From assembly GCA_905221605.1 (NCBI GenBank), contig CAJNDS010000002.1, positions 362,001 to 426,000 of the forward strand: a stretch of 64,000 nucleotides of DNA. The letters run 5' to 3'. Source of the stretch: Symbiodinium natans (lineage: Eukaryota; Sar; Dinophyceae; Suessiales; Symbiodiniaceae). A program made the translations under genes and the position numbers. The notes beneath the pieces were generated by a model. The model did not search any database and was not told the origin of the DNA. It saw only the letters and a program-made list of their open reading frames with translations. Position 1 is the stretch's first letter; every line of letters starts with the position of its first letter. Positions 12,037-23,600 of the stretch are shown here, one piece after another.

Positions 12037-12630
12037 TTTAGGGTTTAAAGTTTGGGTTTAGGGTTTAGGGTTTAGGGTTTAGGGTTTAGGGTTTAGGGTT
12101 TAGGGTTTAGGGTTTGGGGTTTGGGGTTTAGGGTTTAGGGTTTAGTGTTTCGGCTTCAGGGTTTAGGGTTTGGGTTCAATTTAGAGGAGTGTAGGTGGCG
12201 TTCAGGTTAGCGTACAAAGATGATGACGATGATGCTGGTGATGACGATGATGATGTTGGGTTTGGGGTTACGTGGTGTGGGTCTCGAATTTCGAGGAGGT
12301 GGGGGGGGGGGGGGGAGTTGCGGGAGGGGGCGGGGGGCGGGGGGGGCTGTCGCAAAGCCAAGGTTGTGGGGTTCAGTGTAGCAGATGGAGTGGTCAGGTG
12401 GGCGGGGTGGTAGCTTCGTGTAACGCTTAAGTTTCCTGCATTTTCTACAGGTCTTGGGGTATAGGAGTATAGGAGCGTAGGCATCAGAAAGAATCCGAGA
12501 CCAACGTTTACGGTAATGATGGTCCCTGAACCCAAGCCCTCATTCCCAAGCCCCACAAAACTTGGCTGCACTTAGGAGGGTAGTTATAAACCCTAAACCC
12601 TAAACCCTAAACCCAAAACCCTAAACCCTA

Positions 12631-14130
12631 GCGCGGCAGTCGTCTATCAACTGCCCTTGGCTTCCCTAAACCCTAAACCCTAAACCCTAACCCCTAAACC
12701 CTAGCGCGGCAGTCGTGAATCAACTGCCCTTGGCTTCCCTGAACCCTAAGCCCTTCACCCTAAACCCTAAACCCTAAACCCTAAACCCTAAACCCTAAAC
12801 CCTAAACCCTAAACCCTAAACCCTAGCGCGGCAGTCGTCTATCAACTGCCCTTGGCTTACCTGAACCCTAAACCCTAAACCCTAAACCCTAAGCCCTTTA
12901 AGCCCTAAGCCCTACACCCTAAACCCTAGCGTGGCAGCCGTCTATCAACTGCCCTTGGCTTCCCTGAACCCTAAACCCTAAACCCTAAACCCTAAACCGT
13001 AAACCCTAAGCCCTAAGCCCTAAACCCTAAAGCCTCAACCTAAACCCTAGCGCGGCAGTCGTCTATCAACTGCCCTTGGCTTCCCTGAACCCTAAAACCC
13101 TAAACCCTAAAGCCTAAACCCTGAGCCCTAAGCCCTAAACCCTAAACCCTAAACCTTAAACCTAGCGCGGCAGTCGTCTATCAACTGCCCTTGGCTTCCC
13201 TGAACCCTAAACCCTAAACCCTAAACCCTAAGCCCTATAAGCCCTAAGCCCTACACCCTAAACCCTAGCGCGGCAGTCGTCTATCAACTGCCCTTGGCTT
13301 ACCTGAACCCTAAACCCTAAACCCTAAACCCTAAGCCCTATAAGCCCTAAGCCCTACACCCTAAACCCTAGCGCGGCAGTCGTCTATCAACTGCCCTTGG
13401 CTTCCCTGAACCCTAAACCCTAAACCCTAAACCCTAGCGCGGCAGTCGTCTATCAACTGCCCTTGGCTTCCCTGAACCCTAAACCCTAAACCCTAAACCC
13501 TAAACGCTAAGCCCTAAACCCTAAACCCTAAACCTAAACCCTAGCGCGGCAGTCGTCTATCAACTGCCCCTGGCTTCCCTGAACCCTAAACCCTAAACCC
13601 TAAACCCTAAACCCTAAACCCTAAGCCCTAAACCCTAAAACCCTAAACCCTAAACCCTGAGCCCTAAGCCCTAAACCCTAAACCCTAAACCCTAAACCCT
13701 AGCGCGGCAGTCGTCTATCAACTGCCCTTGGCTTCCCTGAACCCTAAACCCTAAACCCTAAACCCTAAACGCTAAGCCCTAAACCCTAAACCCTAAACCT
13801 AAACCCTAGCGCGGCAGTCGTCTATCAACTGCCCCTGGCTTCCCTGAACCCTAAACCCTAAACCCTAAACCCTAAACCCTAAACCCTAAGCCCTAAACCC
13901 TAAAACCCTAAACCCTAAACCCTGAGCCCTAAGCCCTAAACCCTAAACCCTAAACCCTAAACCCTAGCGCGGCAGTCGTCTATCAACTGCCCTTGGCTTC
14001 CCTGAACCCTAAACCCTAAACCCTAAACCCTAAACGCTAAGCCCTAAACCCTAAACCCTAAACCTAAACCCTAGCGCGGCAGTCGTCTATCAACTGCCCC
14101 TGGCTTCCCTGAACCCTAAACCCTAAACCC
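12631..14130. repeat. 14-copy array of a 40-bp core with telomeric spacers
   Basis: The core GCGCGGCAGTCGTCTATCAA + CTGCCCTTGGCTTCCCTGAA recurs at 12631, 12704, 12826, 12929, 13050, 13165, 13268, 13371, 13437, 13544, 13702, 13809, 13967 and 14074. Spacing is 66-158 bp and spacers are CCCTAAA variants. The last six copies alternate 107 and 158 bp, a 265-bp higher-order unit. Each core holds the short inverted repeat GGCAGT...ACTGCC with a 9-base loop. One plus-strand frame of the core is AAVVYQLPLASLN, so a multiplied small exon is conceivable but unproven. Confidence 0.9.
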
Positions 14131-14202
14131 CAAGCTCTCGAACATGTGGTTCCACACCTTCTTGTCTCGGAAGCCAGGCTCTGTGCGATGCTGCATGACC
14201 TC
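14127..14202 (-). CDS. Candidate exon
   Basis: EVMQHRTEPGFRDKKVWNHM then FES in the minus strand, immediately after the 14-copy core array. The plus frame LSNMWFHTFLSRKPG is also open. Confidence 0.35.
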
Positions 14203-14889
14203 AGGGTTTAGGGTTTAGGGTTAGGGTTTAGGGTTTAGGGTTCAGGGTTTAGGGTTTAGGGCTTAGGTTTCAGGGCTTAGGCTAGGGTTTAGGGCTTAGG
14301 GTTTAGGGCTTAGGGTTGAAGGTTTAGGGTTTAGGGCTAGGGTTTAGGGCTTAGGGTTTAGGGTTTTTGGTTTTAGGGTCTAGGGTTTTAGGGTTTGGGG
14401 TTTAGGGTTCAGGGTGTAGGGTTTAGGGCTTAGGTTTCAGGGCTTAGGGTTGTAGGGGTTTGGGGGTTAAGTGTTTGGGGGTTTGGGGGTTTAGGGGTTT
14501 GGGGTGTTTGGGATTTTGGGGGTTAGGGGTCTGAAGTGTAGGAAGTTAAGGAAGTTTTGGGGTTTTATATCGGTGTTGTCCCAAAGTAGCGGTACCCCCA
14601 TTTCTACCCCAAAAGGTTAGAATCCCGATGAGAGGAAGGGTTTAGGGTTTAGGGTTTAGGGTTTAGGGTTTAGGGTTTAGGGTTTAGGGTTTAGGGTTTA
14701 GGGTTTAGGGTTTAGGGTTTAGGGTTTAGGGTTTGGGGGAAGCCCCGGAAAGGGTACCCCCATGTGGTGAATGGTTGAGGGTTGAGGGTTTAGGGCCTGG
14801 ATGCGAGAGTCCCAGGAAGCCCAATGTCCCTTCACAGAGGAAGACGCCACAAGGGTTTAGGGTTTAGGGTTTAGGGTTTAGGGTTTATT

Positions 14890-15022
14890 GAAAGTTTCAA
14901 GCTCTGCGGGCTCATTCCAAGTTCTTCCCGCGCGCTCTGCTGGGTCGGCGCTGCATCCTTCAAGTGCGTCGTGTTCGCCTGGAGTTGTTCAACTTCCGCC
15001 TTCGCCTCGAAGCGCGTCGCGC
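14890..15022 (-). CDS. Candidate coiled-coil exon
   Basis: Acceptor TTGCGCAG| is followed by about 44 codons including RFEAKAEVEQLQANTTHLKD and AREELGMSPQSLK. The first part looks like a coiled coil. A plus-strand frame (to TAG at 15193) is open but serine/arginine-biased. Confidence 0.45.
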
Positions 15023-15195
15023 CTGCGCAAGCGTCTTAGTGAAGTCTTGGTGTCAGCCGGTGACACGCACTTGGTTCCAGTCAGTGAATCAAGGCAAAGC
15101 TCGCACCATCATTGCCACAACCCTAGGATGAAGAAGGCTCCGATACGGCTGCAGCCCGAAGAATGCAACCCAAACTCCTCTTCCACAGACTAGCC

Positions 15196-15284
15196 ATGGG
15201 ATCTTCCCCATTATACTAACAGGCCTTAATGGGGATTATCATAGGGGTACTAGAATCCCTATCAGGGACGGGGAACATCCCAAG
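15196..15284. mobile_element. Foldback element, copy 3
   Basis: Starts ATGGGATCTTCCCC and ends GGGGAACATCCCAAG, with ACTAACAGGCCTTAA in the left arm. Same family as copy 1. Confidence 0.7.
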
Positions 15285-15976
15285 ACGAGCGCCTTAATTA
15301 TGAAGTAATTGCGCGCATGGACTTCCTTAGCCATCCAGTACCTGCTTTTCTGTAGGGTCTTGATCTAAGCCTGAACACAGAACTTCAAGGGACCCTGGCA
15401 AATGAAGGTTCTGAAAGGAAAACAATAAACCCCAAATCCTAAACCGCAATCCACAAAACCCCAAAAACAAAACAAACCCCAAACCCAAACCCTAAACCCT
15501 AAACCCTCAACCTCAAACGCCCAAACCCCACAACTCCTAAACACTAAACCTATTTGTTCTCCGTAGGGACTTGAGGGCATTATATCAGGCCCCTCACTAC
15601 CTCATTCCCTACTAAGAACCAGCAGTACACCGGCCCAATCATGGAACCCAAAACCCAAAAACTCCCGAAGGTCGAGCCTGCAAGAACAATCAGAACGGCC
15701 AGCGAGGTGCTCTGGTCTTCGAGCCCTAAAACCGAAAAACACACACAAAAAACAGAATCCCGAAGCCCGAAGAAGCAACGCAACCAAAGCCCCTCCCCCC
15801 CTCCCCCCAACAAGAAACACCAAGCCCAAAAACACAAACAAGAAACAAACAGCAAAAAACTAAGCCGACCCCCCCCCCCCTCCCCCCCCACGAAAAAAAG
15901 AAAACCGTGTGTATCTATATATGTATATATAACAAAAGCAATCCCCCCAAACAACCCCCCCCCCCCTCCCCAAAAA

Positions 15977-16085
15977 GACCAAACGCGCCGGGGGCTCCCC
16001 GGTCTTCGAGTAGAAGGCGCCCATGCGCTTCGAGGTGCCGGCGGGAATGCAGGGCGCCTGGGCTTCGACATGACAAGGGCGGTCT
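15977..16085 (-). CDS. Candidate exon
   Basis: CHVEAQAPCIPAGTSKRMGA then FYSKTGEPPARL, 36 codons open in the minus strand next to a C-rich tract. Another minus frame (MSKPRRPAFPPAPRS) is open, more Arg/Pro-biased. Confidence 0.4.
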
Positions 16086-16387
16086 GGGGGTTGGGGGTGG
16101 GGTTTAGGGTTTAGGGTTTGGGGTTTAGGGTTTAGGGTTTAGGGTTTGGGGTTTAGGGTTTAGGGTTTGGCGTTTAGGGCGAAGGTTTCAGGGTTTAGGG
16201 TTTGGGGTGGGGGTGTCGAGGTTGCAGGTTTAGGCTTTAGGGTTTTTTCGTAGTGGTGTATAGGGGCTTAAAGGGTTTAGGGGTTTAGGGTTCATACCTT
16301 TAGGGTTTAGGTATCAGTTTTTAGGGTAGACCCACAAGCAGTTTCAAGCCAGTCCATAGACACGGATACAAAGACTAGACCCCAAAG

Positions 16388-16520
16388 TAACCTAGGAACA
16401 AAAAGGAGTGCCCGTTTTACTCTTGTGGGGCTGATAGGGGAACCTAAGCCCTAAAAAAGGGGCGAACCACCCTAAACCCTAAACCCTAACAAAGGAATGA
16501 GGCCCTACTCTGGGTCCTAG
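16388..16520. mobile_element. Introner-family element with telomeric insertion
   Basis: It starts TAACCTAGGAAC and ends CTCTGGGTCCTAG. The A-rich right-central part is interrupted by CCCTAAA units at about 16470-16489. It belongs to the CCTAGG...GGGTCCTAG subtype, shared with 56238-56339 and 62690-62789. Confidence 0.55.
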
Positions 16521-16529
16521 ACAAAGGAA

Positions 16530-17690
16530 CGGTAAGCCCAGTGAAACAAATGCGAGAATGAAATGGGCGATCTGTAGGGGCTGGTTTAGGGTTAGGGGTT
16601 TAGGGGTTTAGGGGTTTAGAGGTTTAGGGGTTTAGGGTTTAGGGTTTAGGGTTTAGGGTTTAGGGTTTAGGGTTTAGGGTGTAGGGTTTAGGGTTTGGGG
16701 CTTGGGGTTTAGGGTTTAGGGAACCTTGGGCTGGGCTCGGTTTAGGAAGAGAAACCACAAGTAACCGTTTCAATGAGCTGGGTGCGAAGACATTTCAAAA
16801 AAAGAAGCCGAACAAACGTTACAACGTCCTGAGCAGCCGCGTGATTTGGAATTCAGAACAACCCTAAACCCTAACCCCTAAACCCTAAACCCTCAAGACA
16901 AAAACAAATAGAAACTGTATGTGATATCATTCTGAATTTCCCAAGTTGTTTGTCTAAACAGCTAGCTGACAAGCAGAGTTTCAGTCCAAGGCGAAAACGG
17001 TCAATTTTCTTTTCTCTCTGGCCCCCCTTCCCCCCCCCCCCCCCCCCCCCCCCCCCTCCCCCTCCTCTCCCTCCTCTCCCCCCCCCCCCTCCCCCTCTCC
17101 CCTCCCCCCCCCCCTCCCTCCGACCGCCCTCCCCCCCGCCCCCCCCCCCCCTCGCCCCCCCCCTCGCCCCCCCACCCCCCTTGCCCCCCGCTCGAAACTT
17201 TTTGGGACCCAAACCCTCTACAATTGCTGTAATGCGATTCAAAGCGTCACACCCCGCCCTGAACCATGGAACAACAAGAGAATGAAAGTAGGTTTATGCG
17301 ATAAGTCCGAAGTGCCGAGTCATGTTGAATACAACATTGAAGCATTCCAGTGAGTAGCACCGACGAAGCAAGACCAGTTTTTTCGATACCTGTTTTCTCC
17401 TCCATATCGGGGGGGTTCCGGCAACAGCTCTGCTGCTTAGCTTTCTTTTGCTTGCACAGCTACAGCCGTTGCACCACTAGTCAAAAAGAACAGTCTCGCA
17501 GTTCTGTGTTTAACTAGCTGGCTGTCGAAATAAAAGTCTTGTGAACTAGGGCAGGCAGCTGTGCAGCAAAGAGATCAGAGACTGTACACCTCCGCAAGTC
17601 CAACCATTGTTCACTGCAGCTCGGAAGTCTTCTGGCGACACCTGAAATTGCAAAAGTGGCGCCAGCAAAATTTATTGCTTCTCCGGTCAA
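16530..17690. other. No gene seen
   Basis: TTTAGGG array, a short unique stretch, the C-rich tract, then about 450 bp of unique sequence (17240-17690) with no convincing frame. Confidence 0.5.
17022..17190. repeat. C-rich polypyrimidine tract
   Basis: Nearly pure C with interspersed T on the plus strand. Similar tracts at 18490-18572 and 18692-18772 are followed by a shared motif, see next entry. Confidence 0.8.
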
Positions 17691-17704
17691 TCTGTGCCTG
17701 GTAC

Positions 17705-17788
17705 CAATTCTTCGGGCGCTTGAGTCGCCACTTCAGGCGGTGTTGCAGGGCGGCTGCAATCTCCGCCAGCGGGCAACGCTTCTTCATC
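17705..17788 (-). CDS. Candidate exon
   Basis: After CCTTGAAG| the frame reads DEEALPAGGDCSRPATPPEV then ATQAPEEL, ending GAATTG|GTACCA. Pro/Ala/Glu-rich linker-like peptide. Confidence 0.45.
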
Positions 17789-18159
17789 CTTCAAGGAGTC
17801 GTTTTGGTGTAAGCTGAGTTTGCAGAAACATGAATCCATATGACAAGCGCAATCCTTCCCGCATACGGCTGTTCGCGGGGTCGCTGCAAAAGGAGTCTCA
17901 TAGCTCGCCCTGCCGCACAAGCAGCGCTCTAATCAAGCAGACCTGAGACATGGACTTACGACTGCAATTTCTTAGAACAGATTGAAGTAAGCCTGCTTCG
18001 TGACCAAGCACAATACGTCCTCGTGGGAACCAAATACTTCCAAAGGCATCTGAGTTCACCAGGTCTTTCAGCTCGTCTGCCTATGTCGTTGTTTTTGAAT
18101 CAGGTGCACTTCAACACGTGACAAACACTACCGGACTGACAGAAAAAACGATTTGCAAG

Positions 18160-18345
18160 CCAGGGACGAGAACTTTGAGGACTTTGCCACGGTCGAGCTT
18201 GAGAGGTTTGTTTCTCCTGCGGCTGTCTGCGTTGGGCTGCCTGCGGCGACTGTCCGCGTTGGGCTGCTCGCGTGGACGTTTCCTGCATCGGTATTGCGTT
18301 CTAACTGTCGTTGCTACTTTGCGAAGTATTGATGGCTGAGGATTC
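18160..18345 (-). CDS. Candidate exon with in-frame 27-bp repeat
   Basis: The frame includes RKVATTVRTQYRCRKRPRE, then QPNADSRRR twice in tandem, then NKPLKLDRGKVLKVLVPGLQ. The 27-bp duplication keeps the frame. Basic, possibly disordered; family unknown. Confidence 0.45.
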
Positions 18346-18534
18346 TGCAAGGCTATCTGAAACTGGCTGACCTGAAAGCCAAAGTAGCAAAAACGGGTGC
18401 ATGTTCATACGGCGCATCAGTACGAAGGTCGAGGTCGCCGCCCTTGGAGGGGGGCACAATCAGGTCGGCATGAAAAAGGCCCGGGTTCCAGCCCCTCGCC
18501 CCCCCTCCCCCCCCACCCCTCCCCCGCCCCGCCG

Positions 18535-18845
18535 CCTCCTCCCTCCCTGCCTCCTCCCCCCCCCCTCCCCCCGTCCCAAAAATGAAAGACATAGTTCCAA
18601 AAAAAAAAAAAAACAAAACGTTCGGTCAAAACTTTCGGTCAAAACGTTATTGGGACCCAACCCTCCGCCCCAGTCCAACAACCCTTTCCGCGCGCTCCCC
18701 CCCCCCCGCCCCCCCCCCTCCCTGCCTCCTGCCTCCTCCCTCCCTGCCTCCTCCCCCCCCCCTCCCCCCTCCCAAAAATGAAAAACATAGTTCCAAAAAA
18801 AAAACTCGGTCAAAACTTTCGGTCAAAACTTTCGGTCAAAATAGG
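18535..18845. repeat. Duplicated block: C-rich tract, A-run, TTTCGGTCAAAAC
   Basis: Two copies of CCTCC-rich tract, CCCAAAAATGAAARACATAG, TTCC, an A-run and two or three TTTCGGTCAAAAC units (18540-18650 and 18725-18842). The phrase GGGACCCAACCCTC after copy 1 also follows the C-rich tract at 17205. This looks like a dispersed element with a fixed order of parts. Confidence 0.65.
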
Positions 18846-19326
18846 AATTCTTGGGCAGATTCCAGGGTCGTGCCCCTAAGGTCGTACCCCTACCCAGACC
18901 CCTGGAAGGATCCAAAAAGTAGAACCCCCGAATAGGGGTTTAGGGTTTCGGGTTTCGGGTTTAGGGTTTAGGGTTTAGGGTTTAGGGTTTCGGGTTTAGG
19001 GTTTAGGGCGTGCCAGACGGAAGCGCGCTTTGGGAGCGCGCAGTAGGGGGGAAACGCACAATCTCAGGACTCCAAGATCTACTGTTTTGGCCCTCTCAGC
19101 CAATACATATACGTAAGTATACATATAAAGCCCAAAGCTTCAAACCCAAACCCCAAGAAATCAAACTCCAACCCTAGGAACCCTAAACCCTGAGCTCTTT
19201 TCCTAAACTCCAACCGTAGGAACCCTAAACCCTGAGCTCTTTTCCCCTAAACCAACCTGCGACCTAAACGAAACCCGTGGTTCTTAGTAGCGAATGAGGA
19301 ATTAGGGCCCTCTTTGGGAGTTTCCG

Positions 19327-19402
19327 AAAATAGGGGTACCCTTTTTGGGCCCTTGAGGGGATTCTATTCTAGTCGGGGTATAAAAGGAGGTACCCCTATT
19401 TT
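19327..19402. repeat. Perfect 14-bp inverted repeat
   Basis: AAAATAGGGGTACC (19327-19340) and GGTACCCCTATTTT (19389-19402) are perfect complements about 48 bp apart. They look like another small foldback element, followed directly by a (TA)n run at 19411-19436. Confidence 0.5.
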
Positions 19403-20084
19403 GAGACGTGTATATATATATATATATATATATATACGTATGTATATATAGAGCGAGGATTTTGTTTGTCAATTTTTCTGTTTTTTGTTTTTGTGAGTCT
19501 TTTGTTTTTCCTTGCTTTTCTTTTGCCCTCTGGTTCTGCCTATCCTCCTCCTCTGGTTGGAATTCTTTTCTGTGTATTTTCCTGTTTTTTTTGGTGAATT
19601 TTGCTGGTGTTCAGCTTCCGCAGGCTCCTCAGCGGTACCGCATATCCGGAACCTGACCACATCTAATGACCCTTGGGGTAGCAACCCCCCCGCCCCCCCC
19701 CCCCCCGCCAAAAAAAAAAAATAATGCAAACATGGTGCTCGCATGATGGGTTTGGACGGGATTCTTATTGTCTTAAAGCAAGCTTGCGCGCCTTCAAAAA
19801 GCCGGGGGGGTTTGGGGCCACCCACTCCCCCCCCCCATTTGCAAAGCGATGTTCGCAAAATGAGTTTTGGGAGCGATTCGTTGAACTATACTAAAAGCAC
19901 GCTTGCACACCGGGAATCCCCCCCCCCCCCCCCCATTTGCAGACACAATCCCGCAAGATGAGTTTTGCAAGGAGAAGCACGCTTGGGCGGCTTATAACAA
20001 AGCGGGGGGGTTGGGGGGGGCGCAGCCCCCCCCATTAGGGTCTTTAGGGACAACCAAGAACGTGCGAAGCGAGCGGAACCCTAA

Positions 20085-20735
20085 ACTCCTTCCATCCTTC
20101 CTTTCTTGCTTTCTTTCTTTTTCTTGTTTTATGTATTTCGTTCGTGTTGTTGTTTCTGTATTTCTTGCTTTCTTGCTCTCTTTATTTCTTTCTATCGTTC
20201 TTTCTTTCTTTGTTCCTTTCTTTCTTCCTCACTTCCTTCCTTTATTTCTTTATTTATTTTTCTTCTGTCTTGCTGTATATCTTTATTTCCTTTATTCCTC
20301 TGTCCCTTCCTTTGTTTTTTTATGTCTTGCTTTCTTGCTGTCGTTGTTTCTCTCTTTCTTTCTTGTGTTTTCTTTATTCCTTTATTTCTTCCCCCATTCC
20401 TGCCTTTCCTTTTTGCATTCTCTCTGTCTTTATATGTTGTCTTTCTTTCTTTCTGTCTTTCTTTCTAGTCCTGCCTTTCTTTCTTTCTTTCTTGATTTTC
20501 TGTCTTTCTTTCAATTCCTGCCTTTCTTTCTTTCTGTAGTTCTTTCTATATATATTTCTTTCTTTTCCTGCCTGTGTTTCTTTCTTTCTTGCAGTCTTTT
20601 TTTCTATTCATGCCTTTCTTTCTTTCTTTCCTTATTTTTTCTTCCTCTTGCTTCCTTCCTTTCTGTCTTTCTTTGTTTCTTTCTTTCTTTCTTCCTGTCT
20701 TCCTGCCTTCCTGCCTTCCTTCCTTTCTTTCGTGC
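20085..20735. repeat. (CTTT)n-like pyrimidine tract, 650 bp
   Basis: Plus-strand T/C with scattered G and A. The Phe/Leu/Ser-rich open frames across it are repeat translations. Confidence 0.9.
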
Positions 20736-20807
20736 CTTAAATTGACAAAAAACAGGAAAAAGCACCAAAAAAACCAGAAAAACCACAAAAAAAAACACGG
20801 TACCCTG

Positions 20808-20839
<32 letters not shown>

Positions 20840-22006
20840 GAAATATATATATATATACACATGCCCTTAAAGGGATTGGAAAGGGTATGTCATTCCCTAC
20901 CAAGAACTTGCCAGCAGAGACCCGCCTGCCAAACCCCCTAAGCGCCCCCAGAGGCCGTCGGAGCTTTGCGAAACATCCGCCCAAGAATCAACTATGATGG
21001 CCCTTAAAAGAGGGCTTAGGGTTGAGGGTTTAGGGTTTAGGGTTTAGGGTTTAGGGGAAAAATATTCCTGAACATGATCCTCTTAATAACCCATAAGGGA
21101 AAATTATAGCATGTCCCAAGGGCCCACCTGGTCAAGGGACCCAAAGCAGGCCCTCATTCCACTTTTTTAGAGTTTAGGGTTTACGGCTTGGGGCTTCCAG
21201 GCATATTCCCCTCTTTTCAGGGTCCAGGTTCCCTTACAAGCCCCTTCAAGCCAACAAGGGCACCCTTTTTTTAGGGTGTAGGGTTTAGGGTTTAGGGTTT
21301 AGGGGGTCTAGAGGTGTTGCCTGCAAGGTCGCACCCGTGGGTTGTTGGGATTTCTACTGTGCTCTTATCAAGGTTACATTGGGAGACCTTGGCTTTGGGA
21401 TGCGCGGCTAAGTCAGGCAACCCTACTTTGGAGTAGACCCTGAAAAAATCTATACTTTTTGAAGGTAGAAGTAGCCATTACAGGAACCCGGAACCAATTA
21501 AAAAAGGTAGAAAGAAAGATATAGTAAAATTAGCCGTAACAGGAACCTAGAACCAATAAAAACATGTAGAAAAGTACAGTGCTCCAAAAACCCAGGCACT
21601 GAGGTCCAGGCCTGGTAGCTCTGCCCGGCATGGCAAGGGACGTGGACGCCGTAGTCATGGGAGGTCTTGAAGAACCTCATGATTCATGACTGAAGATGTT
21701 TTAAGGAATTTAACGACTCAGAATCTAGGGCTTCTAGGATTCTGGGTGACTGAAGAAATTTGCGGAGTATTTGGGGGTTTTAGGCTTAAGGGATTTAACG
21801 ACTCAGAGTCTCGAGGGCTTCTCGGTTCAGCGCCTCTGGGGTTTAAAGCCTCAGGGTGGGGAATCCCAATCCAAACGACCGTGGAGGTGCTGGTGCCGAG
21901 ACTCCAGAACGAGACGTAATGTTTGGCCTCCGCGCCCACGCTGAGAAGGAGCTACACTAAACCCTAAACCCTAAACCCTAAACCCTAAACCCTAAACCCT
22001 AAACCC

Positions 22007-22140
22007 TTCTCTGCGGCTTCTCCGCCTCCGCCTTCTTGCGGCGAGCATCCTGGGCCCGCTTGGTTCTACGCGGCGCGTCGCGCCCCGTCAGACCGCAGGG
22101 CCAGCACAGGTGGCTTCTTGTTGCGGGGCGAACTTGCATG
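22007..22140 (-). CDS. Candidate exon, basic C-terminal half
   Basis: About 44 open minus codons between two CCCTAAA arrays, ending RTKRAQDARRKKAEAEKPQR, highly charged and helical. A cysteine pair lies upstream (LCWPCGL). Confidence 0.45.
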
Positions 22141-22639
22141 ACCCTAAACCCTAAACCCTAAACCCTAAACCCTAAACCCTAAACCCTAAACCCTAAACCC
22201 TAAACCCTAAACCCTACAAACCCTATAAACCCATGAAACCCCTAAACTCTTTACCTCTACGGCCCAAGCATATACCACATGGGTTCATGGGCCCCCCAGG
22301 GTACCCCAACCCCTAAACCCTAAACCCTAAACCCTAAACCCCAAAGCCTGGGTTATGGGCCCCTAGGGTCAGAACCCTGCAAGTGGCTTTGGCGCCTCCT
22401 ACAAAAAGTAGGCAGGCCTTGGGCTGAGGCGTGGACCCCCGGGTTTAGGGTTTAGGGTTTAGGGTTTGGGGTTTAGGGTTTGGGGTTTAGGGTTTAGGGT
22501 TTAGGGTTTACGGTTTGGGGTTTAGGATGCTAGAGCGTAAACCTTAAAACAACTTTGCGAAAAAATCAAAGCTCTAAGACAATCCAAGCAAAAACAGTAA
22601 AAACACACACACACACTAACCAAACCAGCAAAACAATTA

Positions 22640-22975
22640 AACCCTAAGCCCTAACAACCGTAACGACCCTAACAACCCTAACAACCCTAACGACCCTAAC
22701 CACCCTAACAACCCTAACAACCCTAACAAGCCTAACAACCCTAACAACCCTAACAACCCTAAGCAAACGCTCAGCCGTGAACTCCTGAGGCCGCGTTTCG
22801 CCGGACCGCAGGGGCCACTGGTTGGTGATCTGGGCGCTTGAGGAGCGGCTGAGGGTTTAGGGTTTAGGGTTTAGGGTTTAGGGTTTGGGGTTTGGGGTTT
22901 GGGGTTTGGGGTTTGGGGTTTGGGGTTTGGGGTTTGGGGTTTGGGGTTTGGGGTTTTGGGGTTTTGGGGTTTAGG
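22640..22975. repeat. CCCTAACAA nonamers, then TTTGGGG heptamers
   Basis: 22650-22760 holds about a dozen nine-base CCCTAACAA units. 22880-22975 holds about 14 TTTGGGG units. A candidate exon (22777-22850) separates the two variant arrays. Other TTTGGGG runs: 41528-41606, 44000-44086 (complement) and 48914-48958. Confidence 0.8.
22777..22850 (-). CDS. Candidate exon
   Basis: SRSSSAQITNQWPLRSGETR then PQEFTAE, between nonamer and TTTGGGG arrays. Confidence 0.4.
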
Positions 22976-23600
22976 GTCTACAGGGGCTTAGGGGCTTAGC
23001 GGTTTAGGGTTTAGGAGCTTAGGGGTTTAGGGTTTAGGACTTTGCTGGGGGATTAAGGTTTACGGGTTTTAGGGTTTAGGATTTTTGGGGCCTCCATTTT
23101 AGGAGTCTGAGGTTTAGGAGATTGCGGTTTAGGGTTTGGAGGCTTAGGGTTTAGGGAGGGCTGAGGGTTGAAGGTTTAGGGGTTTAGGGTAGAATACTAT
23201 AGCCCTAAACCCTGACCCCTAAACCCCAACCCTAAACCCCGAACGAGTACTCGCTACTCATATTATATGGGGAAAGAGTACCCATGAATTCGTAATTGCT
23301 CAAGACCCCCAACCCTGAACCACTCTATCATGTAACATATAACTGTTCATGACTTCGAGGGCAAAGTCATGTTTCACCCTGGGAAAGGTCATATAAGAGC
23401 GGGCAAAAGGTCATAATATGAAAAGCGCGCAAGGTCACGAAACACCCGACGCCCGGGCGGGAGTAACTTGAAGCGGTTTCGGGAGGGGAGGGCCCGAACC
23501 ACCCTGGGAAAAGAACTTGAAGCGGGTGCTTTAAGGCTTAAGGTTTGGGCCCAAGGCTAGGGGGCCTAAGGTTTTGGGATTGCATGAACTCTCTTAACGT

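Larger units (their letters stand above)
18846..22000. other. Repeat and unique sequence without a supported gene
   Basis: Contains telomeric arrays, (TA)n runs (19411-19436, 20808-20855), the CTTT tract and poly-C/poly-A patches at 19685-19715 and 19918-19935. Short unique stretches (21300-21950) show no convincing gene, though a 77-codon plus frame at 21686 is open. Confidence 0.5.

Noticed and set aside
12631-14130. CRISPR array
   Set aside because: Repeat-spacer look only: spacers are telomeric repeats of unequal length, the host is eukaryotic, and no cas genes are present.
19903-20745. 280-codon Phe/Leu/Ser-rich membrane-like protein
   Set aside because: Translation of the CTTT-like pyrimidine tract; three frames are open.
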